DNA of 64,000 nucleotides from Croceicoccus ponticola (GTDB lineage Bacteria > Pseudomonadota > Alphaproteobacteria > Sphingomonadales > Sphingomonadaceae). How positions within the stretch are numbered: the stretch's first letter is position 1; each line of letters opens with the position of its first letter. Below the pieces are notes generated by a model. It was not told where the DNA came from, searched no databases, and saw nothing but the letters and a program-made list of their open reading frames with translations. Shown here one piece after another: positions 35,132-44,917 of the stretch. The stretch is from assembly GCF_004004515.1 (NCBI RefSeq), contig NZ_RXOL01000001.1, forward strand, positions 1,178,001 through 1,242,000. Direction: 5' to 3'. Position numbers and translations under genes: made by a program.

Positions 35132-37258
35132 ATGCAATCCACACACGACAATCAGGCAGGCGGAATGAGGGCTTTTTTCAATCCGCGATCGATCGCAGTC
35201 ATCGGCGCTTCAGATGATCCGGCACGCATCGGCGGACGCACGATCAGTAACCTGATCCGCGGCCACTTCGCTGGGCCAATCTATCCTATCAACCCGTCAA
35301 GAAGCACGATCCAAGGCTTGAAGGCCTATGCTACGCTCGATGCTGTACCCGCTGATGTCGATTGCGCCATTATCGCGTTGCCTGTCGATCTTGTCCTGAA
35401 TGCAGCGCGGCAATGCGCGAACAAAGGCGTTGCTGCCTTGGTTATCTTCAGCGCAGGCTTCAACGAAGCCGGACGCGATGGCGAAAAGCGGCAACAGGAA
35501 CTCCGCGAAATCGCAAACGCCGGCATGCGCATCATCGGGCCAAACTGCCTCGGAGCATTCAACAGTCGCAACGGCGCCTGGCTGAGCTTCACCACGATGT
35601 TCCAGGAGCCCAACGAAAACGCCTGTATCGGCATCGTCAGCCAGAGCGGAGGTTCGGCTGCGCACATCCTCAAGCTTGCCCAGAAGCGCGGACTAGCCAT
35701 CAGTTCACTGGTTACGACGGGGAACGAAGTCGATGTAGATTTCGGCGAGGCGCTGAAGGCCATGGCTTACGATGACAGTGTCCGCGTCATCGCTGGATAT
35801 ATCGAAGGGATTCGGAACAAAGAGAATCTCCTCGCCGGTTTGCGCGCGGCCCATGCGGCACGGAAGCCGGTCGTGCTGCTGAAGGTTGGACGAACCGACG
35901 CCGGCGCCAAAGCGGCCGCTTCGCATACGGCCTCAATGGCGGGCGAGGACCTTGTATACGATACGGTCTTCAACGAATTTGGTGTCTATCGCGCGCGGAC
36001 GACGGAAGAACTGCTTGACGTTGTATATGCGGCGTCAAACCGGCCGTTATTAGGCCGGATCGAACGACTTGGTGTTGTCACGATTTCTGGCGGAATGGGC
36101 GCACAGATCGCGGATGCCGCAGACGATTGCGGCATATCGCTGCCATCCCCTCCAGACGATGTTCGCGCCAGATTGAAAACTCTTTGCCCGCCCGGTTCTC
36201 CCGATAATCCCGTCGATATCACGGCTCAATTGTCAACGGATCCCGGCCTGCTGACGGCGAGCATTCGGGCATTGATCGGCAGCGGCCAGTACGATGCAAT
36301 CCTGGCTTTTTTCGGCGTCTACGCGAGCGTTCCGTCATTGGCCGAACAATTCGCCAAGGATCTGGAAGACCTTCACAGTGATCATCCCGCGGTGCCGATC
36401 GTGTTGTCGATCGTTTGCGATACGGCGCGAGCCCGCGAATACATGGACCTCGGATACCTTGTCTTCGAAGAACCTGCCCGCGCAATTGTCGCGCTCGCAG
36501 CCCTGAACCAGTTCGCGAGCGCATTCGTCAAGCCTTTGCAGGACAAGTCAGCGCCAGTGAAATCAGCGAGGATCGAGGCTGGCCACGCATTTGACGAGCG
36601 CGAAGCCAAAGCCATTCTGACCAACATCGGTATCTTCTCGCCGTCCGAGATCACTTGCGCGAGTCCTGACGAAATCGCCACCGCCACGACGCAATTACGG
36701 TATCCGGTTGCGCTCAAGATCCTGTCTCCGGACATTACGCATAAAACTGATGTCGGGGGCGTCGTCCTCGGGCTCGAGACGCCAGACGCCACGGCAAACG
36801 CGGCTCGGGACATGTTGGTCAATGTACGCAGACACGCCCCCGGCGCCCACATATCGGGATTTCTGATTTCGGAGATGATCGGAACGGGCCCGGAACTGAT
36901 CGTGGGCACCCGCCGCGATCCATTGTTCGGCACGCTCGTGATGGTCGGTACCGGCGGTGTGACGGCGGAACTGATTAAAGATGTCACGCTCGCGCTCGCC
37001 CCTGTGGACCGAACGGAGGCAGAAGGCATGTTGCGGCGTCTGCGTTGCTTCGAATTACTCAACGGCTATCGTGCCACTCCGGATGCGGACCTAGCGGCGG
37101 CAATCGATACGATCGTTGCGATCTCCCGACTGGCTGCCGCCAATCCGGACACATTGGAAACCGTCGAGATCAACCCTCTCCGCGTCATGCCAAAAGGTCA
37201 AGGTGCATATGCGCTGGATGCGGTGATAGAAACTGTGGGGACGGACCATGACAATTGA
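35132..37258 (+). CDS. Acyl-CoA synthetase, NDP(ADP)-forming, fused alpha-beta type
   Basis: About 708 aa. Order: CoA-binding Rossmann domain (FFNPRSIAVIGASDDPARIG), succinyl-CoA-ligase-like flavodoxin domain (IGIVSQSGGSAAHILKLAQK), phospho-His region (AKAAASHTASMAGEDLVYDT), then an ATP-grasp domain (ALKILSPDITHKTDVGGVVL). Makes an acyl-CoA from an acid, ATP and CoA with ADP release. The frame is open to 35018, but that would run over the operator at 35085; ATG 35132 or 35165 is more likely. Heads an operon with the bifunctional hydratase/dehydrogenase (ATG overlap) and a crotonase. Confidence 0.9.
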   Translation: MQSTHDNQAGGMRAFFNPRSIAVIGASDDPARIGGRTISNLIRGHFAGPIYPINPSRSTIQGLKAYATLDAVPADVDCAIIALPVDLVLNAARQCANKGVAALVIFSAGFNEAGRDGEKRQQELREIANAGMRIIGPNCLGAFNSRNGAWLSFTTMFQEPNENACIGIVSQSGGSAAHILKLAQKRGLAISSLVTTGNEVDVDFGEALKAMAYDDSVRVIAGYIEGIRNKENLLAGLRAAHAARKPVVLLKVGRTDAGAKAAASHTASMAGEDLVYDTVFNEFGVYRARTTEELLDVVYAASNRPLLGRIERLGVVTISGGMGAQIADAADDCGISLPSPPDDVRARLKTLCPPGSPDNPVDITAQLSTDPGLLTASIRALIGSGQYDAILAFFGVYASVPSLAEQFAKDLEDLHSDHPAVPIVLSIVCDTARAREYMDLGYLVFEEPARAIVALAALNQFASAFVKPLQDKSAPVKSARIEAGHAFDEREAKAILTNIGIFSPSEITCASPDEIATATTQLRYPVALKILSPDITHKTDVGGVVLGLETPDATANAARDMLVNVRRHAPGAHISGFLISEMIGTGPELIVGTRRDPLFGTLVMVGTGGVTAELIKDVTLALAPVDRTEAEGMLRRLRCFELLNGYRATPDADLAAAIDTIVAISRLAAANPDTLETVEINPLRVMPKGQGAYALDAVIETVGTDHDN

Positions 37259-39332
37259 GACCAGAAAACTAGACAACGGCCTCCTCCTGATCGTGGCTGA
37301 AAATCCGCCGGTCAACGCCATCAACGCAGCAATCCGCCAGGGGTTAGTCGGCGCTATCGAGCAAGCGAACGGAAGTGACGACGTTGTCGCAATTGTGCTG
37401 TCCTGCAAAGGACGCACATTCTTTGCCGGTGCGGACATCAAGGAGTTCGGCAACGCCCGCAAAGAGGGACCGACACTGCACGAAGTCTGCCAGAAGATTG
37501 CCCACTCGACCAAGCCAGTGGTCGCTGCCCTGCACGGCACGGTGCTTGGAGGCGGATTGGAAATTGCCTTGGCTTGCCATGGCCGCGTCGCCGTTGAAGG
37601 CACGACTTGCGGCCTTCCGGAAAGCCAGCTCGGTTTGATCCCGGGCGCCGGCGGCACCAATCGCCTCGCGCGCCTGATTGGCCCCAAAAAGGCTCTCGAA
37701 TTTGTTGTCAGTGGCAAACAAATCGGTGCAGCAAGGGCCGAGAAGCTGGGCGTACTGGACGAAGTTGTGGCGCAGAATGAGGTGGCCGCTGCGATTTCCT
37801 GCGCCCTCAGGATGGCGCAACGTGGTCGGTTCAAGTCTTGGAGCGACGATTTTCCAGCCGATTTCGTCGTTTCGACCTTCGAAGACTTTGCGCGAAAACT
37901 GACACAGAAGATGGCGAACCAGGATGCGCCTGCCGCCTGCGTCCGATCTGTCCAACGGGCAATGACCATGCCATTCGAGGAAGCAATCGCCGCGGACCGG
38001 GAAGAATTCGCGCGCCTCTCCGCTGGCAATCAGTCTCTGGCGCTCCGCCATGCATTTTTCGCCGAAAGGGCCGCCGCCAAGCCGAAAGGCTTCGACATTC
38101 CCGGTCCGGTTAAGTCCATAAGTAAGGTCACCGTCATCGGCGCCGGAACGATGGGGACCGGGATAGCCATGTCATTCACCGCTGGCGGGATCCCCGCAAC
38201 CCTGATCGATACGACCCAGGAAGCGCTGGATCGCGGGCTCGATCGGGTTCGGAACCTACTGGCGACATCGGCCCGCCGCGGTTCCATTTCTGAGGAACAA
38301 GCGGAACAACGTTTGGCCCTATTGCAGTGGTCTCGCGACATCGAACAAGCGTCCGACGCCGATCTGGTCATAGAAGCCGTTTACGAAGACCTTGCGATCA
38401 AACAGGACATCATCACGAGACTCGACGCGCTCTGCGATCAGAGCGCACTGATCGCGACGAATACATCCGCGATTGACATCGACCTCATCGCGAAAGATGT
38501 CCGAAACCGCGACCGGTTTGTCGGCCTGCATTTCTTCGCTCCGGCAAATGTGATGCGGCTCGTGGAGGTCGTCCTCGGTAAGGAAACATCGGCCGAAACG
38601 ATCGCAGCCTCGCTCTGGATAGCGAAGAAGATAGGCAAGGTTCCCGTACTATCGGGGAATTGCGACGGCTTCATCGGCAACCGCATGGTCGCAAAACGTG
38701 GTGCGCAGGTTGACCGACTCTTGCTGGAAGGCGCCCTGCCTCAAGACGTGGACGAATCGCTCAAATGCTTCGGATTTCCGATGGGGCCCCTTGCCATCAA
38801 TGACATGTCCGGTCTGGACGTCGGCTATGCGATCCGCAAGCGGCGCGGTACACCGTTCCCGATTGCGGATGCCGTGGTGGAGCATGGGCGGCTCGGGCAA
38901 AAGACCGGCGCGGGCTATTACCGTTATGAGGATGGCAACCGCACTCCGTTGCCCGATCCGGAAATAGAAAATCTTATCGCTTCCGTATCGAATGCACACG
39001 GAATTACGCGCAGGACATTCTCCCCGGACGAAATGGTCGCGAGGATGATCTACCCCCTCGTCAACGAAGGCGCGCGAATTCTGGAAGAAGGAATCGCACT
39101 GCGCGCGTCCGACATCGATGCGGTTTGGCTCAACGGATATGGCTTTCCACGCTGGCGCGGCGGCCCGATGTTCCATGCGGACAGCGTCGGTCTATCGGAT
39201 CTGACTAAGACGCTGCGCGACCTTGCCCGGCTCACTGGCGACAATTCGCTGACCCCCGCCCCGCTTCTAAACAGGCTCGTGGCAGACGAGATGACTTTTA
39301 CTGACCTAGATAAAGAAAATGCAGAAAAATGA
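37248..39332 (+). CDS. Bifunctional enoyl-CoA hydratase / 3-hydroxyacyl-CoA dehydrogenase (FadJ/FadB-like)
   Basis: 694 aa. N-terminal crotonase domain: FFAGADIKEFGNARKEG, LGGGLEIALACHGRVAVEG and LPESQLGLIPGAGGTNRLA, which supplies both catalytic Glu. From about residue 290 a 3-hydroxyacyl-CoA dehydrogenase: VTVIGAGTMGTGIAMSF (NAD), LHFFAPANVMRLVEVV (His), GNCDGFIGNRMV, then the C-terminal helical domains (GYGFPRWRGGPMF). Performs hydration and NAD-linked oxidation in one beta-oxidation cycle. Overlaps the synthetase gene by 11 bases. Confidence 0.94.
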   Translation: MTIETRKLDNGLLLIVAENPPVNAINAAIRQGLVGAIEQANGSDDVVAIVLSCKGRTFFAGADIKEFGNARKEGPTLHEVCQKIAHSTKPVVAALHGTVLGGGLEIALACHGRVAVEGTTCGLPESQLGLIPGAGGTNRLARLIGPKKALEFVVSGKQIGAARAEKLGVLDEVVAQNEVAAAISCALRMAQRGRFKSWSDDFPADFVVSTFEDFARKLTQKMANQDAPAACVRSVQRAMTMPFEEAIAADREEFARLSAGNQSLALRHAFFAERAAAKPKGFDIPGPVKSISKVTVIGAGTMGTGIAMSFTAGGIPATLIDTTQEALDRGLDRVRNLLATSARRGSISEEQAEQRLALLQWSRDIEQASDADLVIEAVYEDLAIKQDIITRLDALCDQSALIATNTSAIDIDLIAKDVRNRDRFVGLHFFAPANVMRLVEVVLGKETSAETIAASLWIAKKIGKVPVLSGNCDGFIGNRMVAKRGAQVDRLLLEGALPQDVDESLKCFGFPMGPLAINDMSGLDVGYAIRKRRGTPFPIADAVVEHGRLGQKTGAGYYRYEDGNRTPLPDPEIENLIASVSNAHGITRRTFSPDEMVARMIYPLVNEGARILEEGIALRASDIDAVWLNGYGFPRWRGGPMFHADSVGLSDLTKTLRDLARLTGDNSLTPAPLLNRLVADEMTFTDLDKENAEK

Positions 39333-39351
39333 GCAGTACACGGAGACCGTT

Positions 39352-40164
39352 ATGAAGGTGGATTACAGCAAATATAGCTTCCTCAAGATCGAGAAGGGCA
39401 GCGACGGGGTTGCCACTGTGACTATGAGCGACCCCGACACGCTGAATTCGATCGGCCCTGAAAACCACAAGGAGCTGGAATACGTCTGGATCGACCTAGC
39501 CCAGGACGAGGACATCAAGGCCATCGTACTGACAGGATCGGGGCGGGCTTTCTCCGCTGGCGGCGACGTCAAGAAAATGGCAGCGCGTGCCGGTACGGAA
39601 TTCGGGTTGCAATATGCGCTTCGGGTTCCCCAGAATACGCTTCGCATTTTCGAGCACCTCCTGCTCACACCACAGCCTGTTATCGCGGCCGTCAATGGCG
39701 ACGCGATCGGCCTCGGCATGACGCTCGCTCTGTTCGCGGACATCAGCGTTGTCGCGGACGACGCACGTTTGGGCGACACCCACGTCAAGGTCGGCCTTGT
39801 CGCAGGTGATGGCGGCGCCGTTGCGTGGCCGTTGCTGGTCGGTCCGCAACGAGCAAAGGAATTCCTAATGCGCGGCAAGCTGCTGCGCGGGGCAGAAGCC
39901 GCTGCGATGAACCTCGTGAACTATGCCGTGCCCAAGAACGAAGTGTTAAACGAGGCGGTTTCGATCGCCAGAGAGATCGCGGCCAACCCCATTTGGGCGG
40001 TTCGCTGGTCGAAAGCCGCGGTCAATAAGCAATTGAAGGCGCAGTTGAACCAGATCCTCGAGCTGTCTATCGCGTATGAATCGATGACAATGATGACCCA
40101 CGATTACAAAGAAGCCGCGACGGCTTTTGCCGAAAAGCGGAAGCCCGTCTTCAAGGGCTACTGA
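39352..40164 (+). CDS. Enoyl-CoA hydratase/isomerase family protein
   Basis: 270 aa crotonase. FSAGGDVKKMAARAG (oxyanion loop), NGDAIGLGMTLALFADISVV, then GDTHVKVGLVAGDGGA. The usual second catalytic Glu position is occupied by Thr-His in this last motif, a variant of one crotonase subgroup, so it may act as an isomerase or thioesterase rather than hydratase. ATG 39352 has GGAG seven bases upstream and lies 19 bases past the previous stop. Confidence 0.88.
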   Translation: MKVDYSKYSFLKIEKGSDGVATVTMSDPDTLNSIGPENHKELEYVWIDLAQDEDIKAIVLTGSGRAFSAGGDVKKMAARAGTEFGLQYALRVPQNTLRIFEHLLLTPQPVIAAVNGDAIGLGMTLALFADISVVADDARLGDTHVKVGLVAGDGGAVAWPLLVGPQRAKEFLMRGKLLRGAEAAAMNLVNYAVPKNEVLNEAVSIAREIAANPIWAVRWSKAAVNKQLKAQLNQILELSIAYESMTMMTHDYKEAATAFAEKRKPVFKGY

Positions 40165-40174
40165 TCTAGGAGCG

Positions 40175-40207
40175 GCTGTCCGGGCGCATTACCAGCGCCC
40201 GGACAGC
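40175..40207. terminator. Bidirectional terminator hairpin
   Basis: Perfect 13-base arms GCTGTCCGGGCGC / GCGCCCGGACAGC with loop ATTACCA, between the stops of two convergent genes (40164 and 40216). No long T tract, but position and stem strength fit a shared terminator. Confidence 0.7.
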
Positions 40208-40215
40208 GGCCCCCA

Positions 40216-41343
40216 TCAGGCCGTGTAAAGACCGCCTGCTTCGACAATCGCGTCGATATGCCAGTCGGCATTTCCGAACATGGCATCGATCGCGGTCAAT
40301 CGCTTGAATGAATGGCCGACCTTATATTCTTCGGTGATTCCGATAGCCCCATGCAGTTGAATCGCACGTTGTCCGATCAGGCGGCCTGACCGGCCGATCT
40401 GGGCCTTTGCCGCCGAGACATTGCGCTCCCGAACCGGCGGCTCTGAATCAATCGAAAGCGCGGCCAGGATCGCCATGCTGCGCGACAATTCCAGTTCAAT
40501 CAACATGTCTGCCGCCTGGTGCTGCAGGGCCTGAAAGCTGCCAATCGGCACGCCAAACTGAGTCCGAGTCAGAAGATATTCGCATGTCGTATCGAATACG
40601 TCGCCCATGATACCAACAGCCTCCGCGCACAACGCGGCGTTCGCCTCTGCTATGACATGCGCGAGGACTTTCTCACCCATCCCCGGCTCGCAGAGAACGA
40701 ATTCCGTCTGAACCGACACGCCTTCGAGCGTCACTTCGGCCAAGGGGACCCCATCGTAGCCCTTCTGCGGTGACACCGAGATGCCTTCGGCCTCGGCAGG
40801 AACCAAGAAAAGCGCGCTCCCGGTATCGGTCGTCGCAGATACGACCAATTCATCGGCGGTCGCACCATGGAGGACGGCAATCTTGGAACCGGTAAGCGTC
40901 CAGCAAGCGCCGCTGCGTTTAGCTCTGGTCTGCGGCTCGAGACTGTGTCGCGGCCCACCCTTCTCGTTGTGAGCGAGGGCCATCAGATGTTCTCCGGCAA
41001 TGATCCGCTCGACCGTTTCGGCCATCCGGCCTGAAGCTCCGGAATGACGGATGGTGCCGCCAGCAAGGATGACGGTGGACAAGTAAGGTTCTACGACAAG
41101 CCCACGCCCGAAGGCCTCCATAACGAGCATCGTTTCGACACCGCCGCTTCCGAACCCTCCATGCTCCTCCGCGAATGGAAGCGCCAACAGCCCCATTTCC
41201 GCAAAACCTTGCCATGTCTGGCGACTCCAGCCTTCGGACCTGCGCAGGAAATCAAGCCGCCGCTCGAATCTGTATTCCTTGGCGATCAAACGATCGACGC
41301 TATCCTTCAGGAGGCGTTGCTCTTCACTGAGTTCGAAATCCAT
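40216..41343 (-). CDS. Acyl-CoA dehydrogenase, probable partner subunit of a heteromeric enzyme
   Basis: 375 aa. MDFELSEEQRLLKDSVDRLI at the start and LALPFAEEHGGFGSGGVETM fit the family, but the C-terminal part is divergent: HGAIGITEEYKVGHSFKRLT is followed by AIDAMFGNADWHIDAIV where the FAD/catalytic GGTxEIQ motif belongs. Paired FadE subunits of steroid-degrading bacteria (ChsE1-ChsE2) show the same division, with one subunit lacking the flavin site. ATG 41343 has GGAGG upstream and lies 11 bases past the sister gene stop. Confidence 0.87.
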   Translation of the reverse strand: MDFELSEEQRLLKDSVDRLIAKEYRFERRLDFLRRSEGWSRQTWQGFAEMGLLALPFAEEHGGFGSGGVETMLVMEAFGRGLVVEPYLSTVILAGGTIRHSGASGRMAETVERIIAGEHLMALAHNEKGGPRHSLEPQTRAKRSGACWTLTGSKIAVLHGATADELVVSATTDTGSALFLVPAEAEGISVSPQKGYDGVPLAEVTLEGVSVQTEFVLCEPGMGEKVLAHVIAEANAALCAEAVGIMGDVFDTTCEYLLTRTQFGVPIGSFQALQHQAADMLIELELSRSMAILAALSIDSEPPVRERNVSAAKAQIGRSGRLIGQRAIQLHGAIGITEEYKVGHSFKRLTAIDAMFGNADWHIDAIVEAGGLYTA

Positions 41344-41353
41344 TGTTCCTCCG

Positions 41354-42535
41354 TCAAAGACCCAGCATGGTCTTGGCGATGATGTTCTTCTGGATCTCGT
41401 TCGAGCCCCCGAATATTGAAACCTTGCGCATCGTGAAATAAAATTGCGCGGCGGGGTTCTGCCACCCGCCCGATCCATCCGTATGATCGTCAACGGCAAG
41501 CGCCAGACCTTCCGGGCCCGCCAGTTCAAGGACCAGTTCGGTCATCCGCTGCTGCAGCTCGGTACCCTTGATCTTGAGGATCGACGCAGCGGCCCCAGCA
41601 TTGGCACCATGCGCGTCGGCGGAAACGACCCGCAGCTGCGTCAGCTCAAGAGCACGCAACTGCACCTCGACCTCGGCCAGCTTGCGTTTGAGACCGACAG
41701 TTTCGCGTTCGTCGAGCTGCCCGGACGCACTCAATTCATGTTCAAGGCTGCGCAGCTGTTTCAAACGTTCCTTCGACAATCCGATACGGGCGATGCCGCT
41801 GCGTTCGTTCCCCAACAGGTGCTTGGCGTAGGTCCAGCCCTTGCCTTCCTCTCCGATCAGGTTTGCGGTCGGCACGCGCACATCATCGAAAAAGACCTCG
41901 TTTGCATCATGTCCGCCATCGATCGTCTCGATCGGCCGGACGGTTATGCCATGTGTCGTCATGTCAATCAGGAGGAAGCTGATGCCTTCCTGCTTGCGGC
42001 CACTGCTATCGGTCCGGACCAGGGCAAACATCCAATCGGCATTCTGGGCCTGTGTCGTCCAGATCTTCTGGCCGTTTATCAGGTAGTGATTACCGTCCCG
42101 CACTGCGGAGGTCTTGAGCGAGGCAAGGTCCGATCCGGCACCGGGTTCCGAAAAGCCCTGGCACCACCAGATATCCAGGTTTGCAGTCGAGCGTAGGAAC
42201 TTGGCTTTCTGTTCGTCCGTTCCGAACTTCGCGAGAATTGGACCGATCATGTTGACATTGAAAGGTTGCGTTTCTGGCGCGTGTGCCAGCGCCATCTCTT
42301 CCTGGAAGATGTATCGCTGCGACGGGGACCATGACTGGCCGCCACAATCGACGGGCCAGGACGGCGTAGCCCAACCGCGCGCGTTGAGGATCCGCTGCCA
42401 ATGGACCGTCTCGTCCTTGGTGAGGTGAAGGCGCTTTATCATTTTTGCACACAGGTAATCGGGCAGGGAGGAGGCCAGGAAGGTGCGAACCTCCTCGCGG
42501 AAGGCGACATCCTCTACGGAAAAGTTTAGATCCAT
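41354..42535 (-). CDS. Acyl-CoA dehydrogenase, catalytic-type subunit
   Basis: 393 aa. MDLNFSVEDVAFREEVRTFL, ATPSWPVDCGGQSWSPSQ, CQGFSEPGAGSDLASLKT, YLINGQKIWTTQAQNADWMF, GEEGKGWTYAKHLL and the C-terminal VSIFGGSNEIQKNIIAKTML. This is the FadE17/FadE28-like group found in sterol and cyclic-acid degradation. Together with the following gene it probably makes an alpha2-beta2 dehydrogenase. Preceded by the MmgE/PrpD gene (gap 15 bases). Confidence 0.9.
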   Translation of the reverse strand: MDLNFSVEDVAFREEVRTFLASSLPDYLCAKMIKRLHLTKDETVHWQRILNARGWATPSWPVDCGGQSWSPSQRYIFQEEMALAHAPETQPFNVNMIGPILAKFGTDEQKAKFLRSTANLDIWWCQGFSEPGAGSDLASLKTSAVRDGNHYLINGQKIWTTQAQNADWMFALVRTDSSGRKQEGISFLLIDMTTHGITVRPIETIDGGHDANEVFFDDVRVPTANLIGEEGKGWTYAKHLLGNERSGIARIGLSKERLKQLRSLEHELSASGQLDERETVGLKRKLAEVEVQLRALELTQLRVVSADAHGANAGAAASILKIKGTELQQRMTELVLELAGPEGLALAVDDHTDGSGGWQNPAAQFYFTMRKVSIFGGSNEIQKNIIAKTMLGL

Positions 42536-42550
42536 CTAACAGGTATCCGA

Positions 42551-43948
42551 TCAGCCGGGTTGGCCGGAAAGCCGGAGCTTCGCCATGAGCGAACGCACCG
42601 ATCGTAGATTCTCTAGTCCGGCAATGTCGGACGCGACAGAACAGGCCGTCTCAGCTTCAAGTATCCCCGAAGTACAGTTCATGAACTTTGCAATTGTCTC
42701 TTCGCGCGACAAGGGGTCTTCCGGATCCCCATGCGCCGAGACACATTCGCGTCGAAACCGTGTGCCATCGACGGTCGTGACCGTCAGGAGATCCTTTTCG
42801 CCAAGTTGATCGTAACCCCAGGCGTTATGAACCCGGCAAGATACCTTCCTGCGCTGCGCCAGTATCTCGCAGTCCTCCAGTTTCTCCGCAACGAAAGTCA
42901 GGAAGTCCATCGGCTCACCAGCCAGAACCGCACCCAACACGTGAGGAAGGCTGAAGCGGGCTTCCTCGACATCCGAAGGCTCGTCATACTTCACGATGGC
43001 AGGGAAGGCCCCGTTCACATCCACGGTCACGGCCGCGATATCCGCCCCGACCAGCGAATTGCGCTCCATGATATTCTTGAGCTCATCGATTATCCGCTGC
43101 AGCAAATAGCAGCAGGGATATTTCTTCTGGCCGACCGACAGGATGCGAAGTTGATCGCCTTCGCCGAGATCGAACGAGATTTCGGGCTGCCCAGCCAATG
43201 CATCGAAATAACCGGCCTTTCCCCCAAAGATGTCCGGATTCCCGCCAAGCCCGTTTCGCGCCAGTTGCGCAGCGACGATCCCATCGCGCGCCGCGAAGCC
43301 CGCCTCCACAACATGCGCCGAGGAACCGGTTTGCCGAACCAGCCCGCCACCCATTGACGCGGCCATCGTCACAGCATCGCGAATCCCTTTTTCACCGAGT
43401 CCCATCAGTTTGGCCGCACCTGCTGCCACCCCGATCGTCCCGAGATTGGCACAAGAGAGGAAGCCCCGGGCGGCAGCCCCGTGGTTCGAGCAAATCATTC
43501 CTGGTCGAGCCGCCACTTCAAAGCCGATGACGATCGCCTCAAGAACTTGCGCACCCGTTGAATCGACCGCCTCGCCCAATGCCAACATAGCCGGGATCAG
43601 AAAACAGGTGTATTGCGCCTCTGGCCAAGCGACGTCTTCGAATTCGGTGCAGTGCGACGCGACGCAATTGAGCATGGCGGCCACTTCCACATTGGTCGCG
43701 AAATCCTGACCGACGGGCATGACCTGAGCGGCACCTCCGGCATCTTGGGCATATGCTGCCAGCGCGCGAGTAACTTCCATTCGCGCGCCAAGAACGGTTG
43801 AACCGACCGAACTGATACAGAGATCCTTGGTTGCCTCGATGACGGAAGGCGCCATTTTCGACAAGTCCATCCGCGCAACGTACTTTGAGATCTGGTCGGC
43901 CAGCCTCGGATCTGGCTCTTTGATCATTTCAGCACTTTCGACGCCCAT
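42551..43948 (-). CDS. MmgE/PrpD family protein
   Basis: 465 aa, usual for the 2-methylcitrate dehydratase / cis-aconitate decarboxylase fold. CVASHCTEFEDVAWPEAQYT, NHGAAARGFLSCANLGTIGV, MGGGLVRQTGSSAHVVEAGF, QKKYPCCYLLQRIIDEL and SHPHV-like FSLPHVLGAVLAG. Members dehydrate hydroxytricarboxylates or decarboxylate aconitate, and many in catabolic operons are uncharacterised. First gene of a three-gene operon with two acyl-CoA dehydrogenases; AGGGA lies 8-12 bases before its ATG. Confidence 0.86.
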   Translation of the reverse strand: MGVESAEMIKEPDPRLADQISKYVARMDLSKMAPSVIEATKDLCISSVGSTVLGARMEVTRALAAYAQDAGGAAQVMPVGQDFATNVEVAAMLNCVASHCTEFEDVAWPEAQYTCFLIPAMLALGEAVDSTGAQVLEAIVIGFEVAARPGMICSNHGAAARGFLSCANLGTIGVAAGAAKLMGLGEKGIRDAVTMAASMGGGLVRQTGSSAHVVEAGFAARDGIVAAQLARNGLGGNPDIFGGKAGYFDALAGQPEISFDLGEGDQLRILSVGQKKYPCCYLLQRIIDELKNIMERNSLVGADIAAVTVDVNGAFPAIVKYDEPSDVEEARFSLPHVLGAVLAGEPMDFLTFVAEKLEDCEILAQRRKVSCRVHNAWGYDQLGEKDLLTVTTVDGTRFRRECVSAHGDPEDPLSREETIAKFMNCTSGILEAETACSVASDIAGLENLRSVRSLMAKLRLSGQPG

Positions 43949-44143
43949 CTATACAATCCCTGAAAAACACTAGTCCAGAAAGATTCAGGGGCCAAGCACA
44001 CTCGGTCGCGAGGGTCTGGTCAACATCGTCCGCTGGAACAGACCGGTTTTTCGCAAGGACGAATTCGTCCGAGGTGACCGCGCAATCGGCTTTGACGCAT
44101 CACCGGGGGTGGTGCAGCAAACATCGGCAAACAGGAGAAATTC

Positions 44144-44914
44144 ATGCCCATCGAAATTACCCATGACGGGCCAGTGGCGACGGTGACCATCAACCGTCCG
44201 GAAAAGAAAAACGCGATCACGCTGGAAATGCGGGAAATGTTTGCCAAGGCGTTTGAGGGCCTTGCCGAACATAATACGACGCGTGCGGTAATTCTGACCG
44301 GTTCGGGCGGCAGTTTTTGTGCCGGGATGGATGTTGGGGAAATGGGCGCTCATGATATTACGTTCTCGCTGACCAAGATACGCCGGCTTCACCGAATTGT
44401 CCGCTCCATCATGAACCTCAGGAAGCCGGTCATCGCCGCGGTCGACGGTCACTGCGTCGGCGCGGGCTGGAGTTTCGCACTGGCGTGCGATTTGATCTTG
44501 GCCTCCGACACGGCCAAGTTCGCCCAGATTTTCGGCAACATCGGATTGGTTCCCGATGCAGGTGCAGTGTGGTTATTGAACCAGCAAATCGGCACGATGC
44601 GCGCCAAGGAACTCGTTTATTCCGGCCGCCTGCTGGGTGCCGAAGAAGCCGTCTCACTGGGCTTAGCACTTGAGACCGTGCCATCAGGGGATCTGCTTGA
44701 CCGCGCCCGCGTACTGGCACAATCGCTGGCTTCCCGACCGCCGCTGGCGATCGGTATGGCCAAACGCCAGTTCACACTAGCCCAAACGACCGGGTTCGAC
44801 AGCTTCCTCGAGGCCGAAACCGCAATGCAGCCGCTGATGTCGCAAACCGCAGATCATAAGGAGGGCGTGTCCGCCTTTCGCGAAGGACGCCCTCCAGATT
44901 TCACCGGCACCTGA
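44144..44914 (+). CDS. Enoyl-CoA hydratase/isomerase family protein
   Basis: 256 aa crotonase. ATVTINRPEKKNAITLEMRE, FCAGMDVGEMGAHD, DGHCVGAGWSFALACDLILA and FAQIFGNIGLVPDAGAVWLL. Acidic residues at the usual catalytic positions are substituted (Trp and Phe/Gln neighbourhoods), so hydration is not certain and isomerase or hydrolase activity is possible. ACAGGAGAAATTC before ATG is a strong ribosome site. Single gene, divergent from the PrpD operon and convergent with the amidohydrolase. Confidence 0.86.
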   Translation: MPIEITHDGPVATVTINRPEKKNAITLEMREMFAKAFEGLAEHNTTRAVILTGSGGSFCAGMDVGEMGAHDITFSLTKIRRLHRIVRSIMNLRKPVIAAVDGHCVGAGWSFALACDLILASDTAKFAQIFGNIGLVPDAGAVWLLNQQIGTMRAKELVYSGRLLGAEEAVSLGLALETVPSGDLLDRARVLAQSLASRPPLAIGMAKRQFTLAQTTGFDSFLEAETAMQPLMSQTADHKEGVSAFREGRPPDFTGT

Positions 44915-44917
44915 AAG

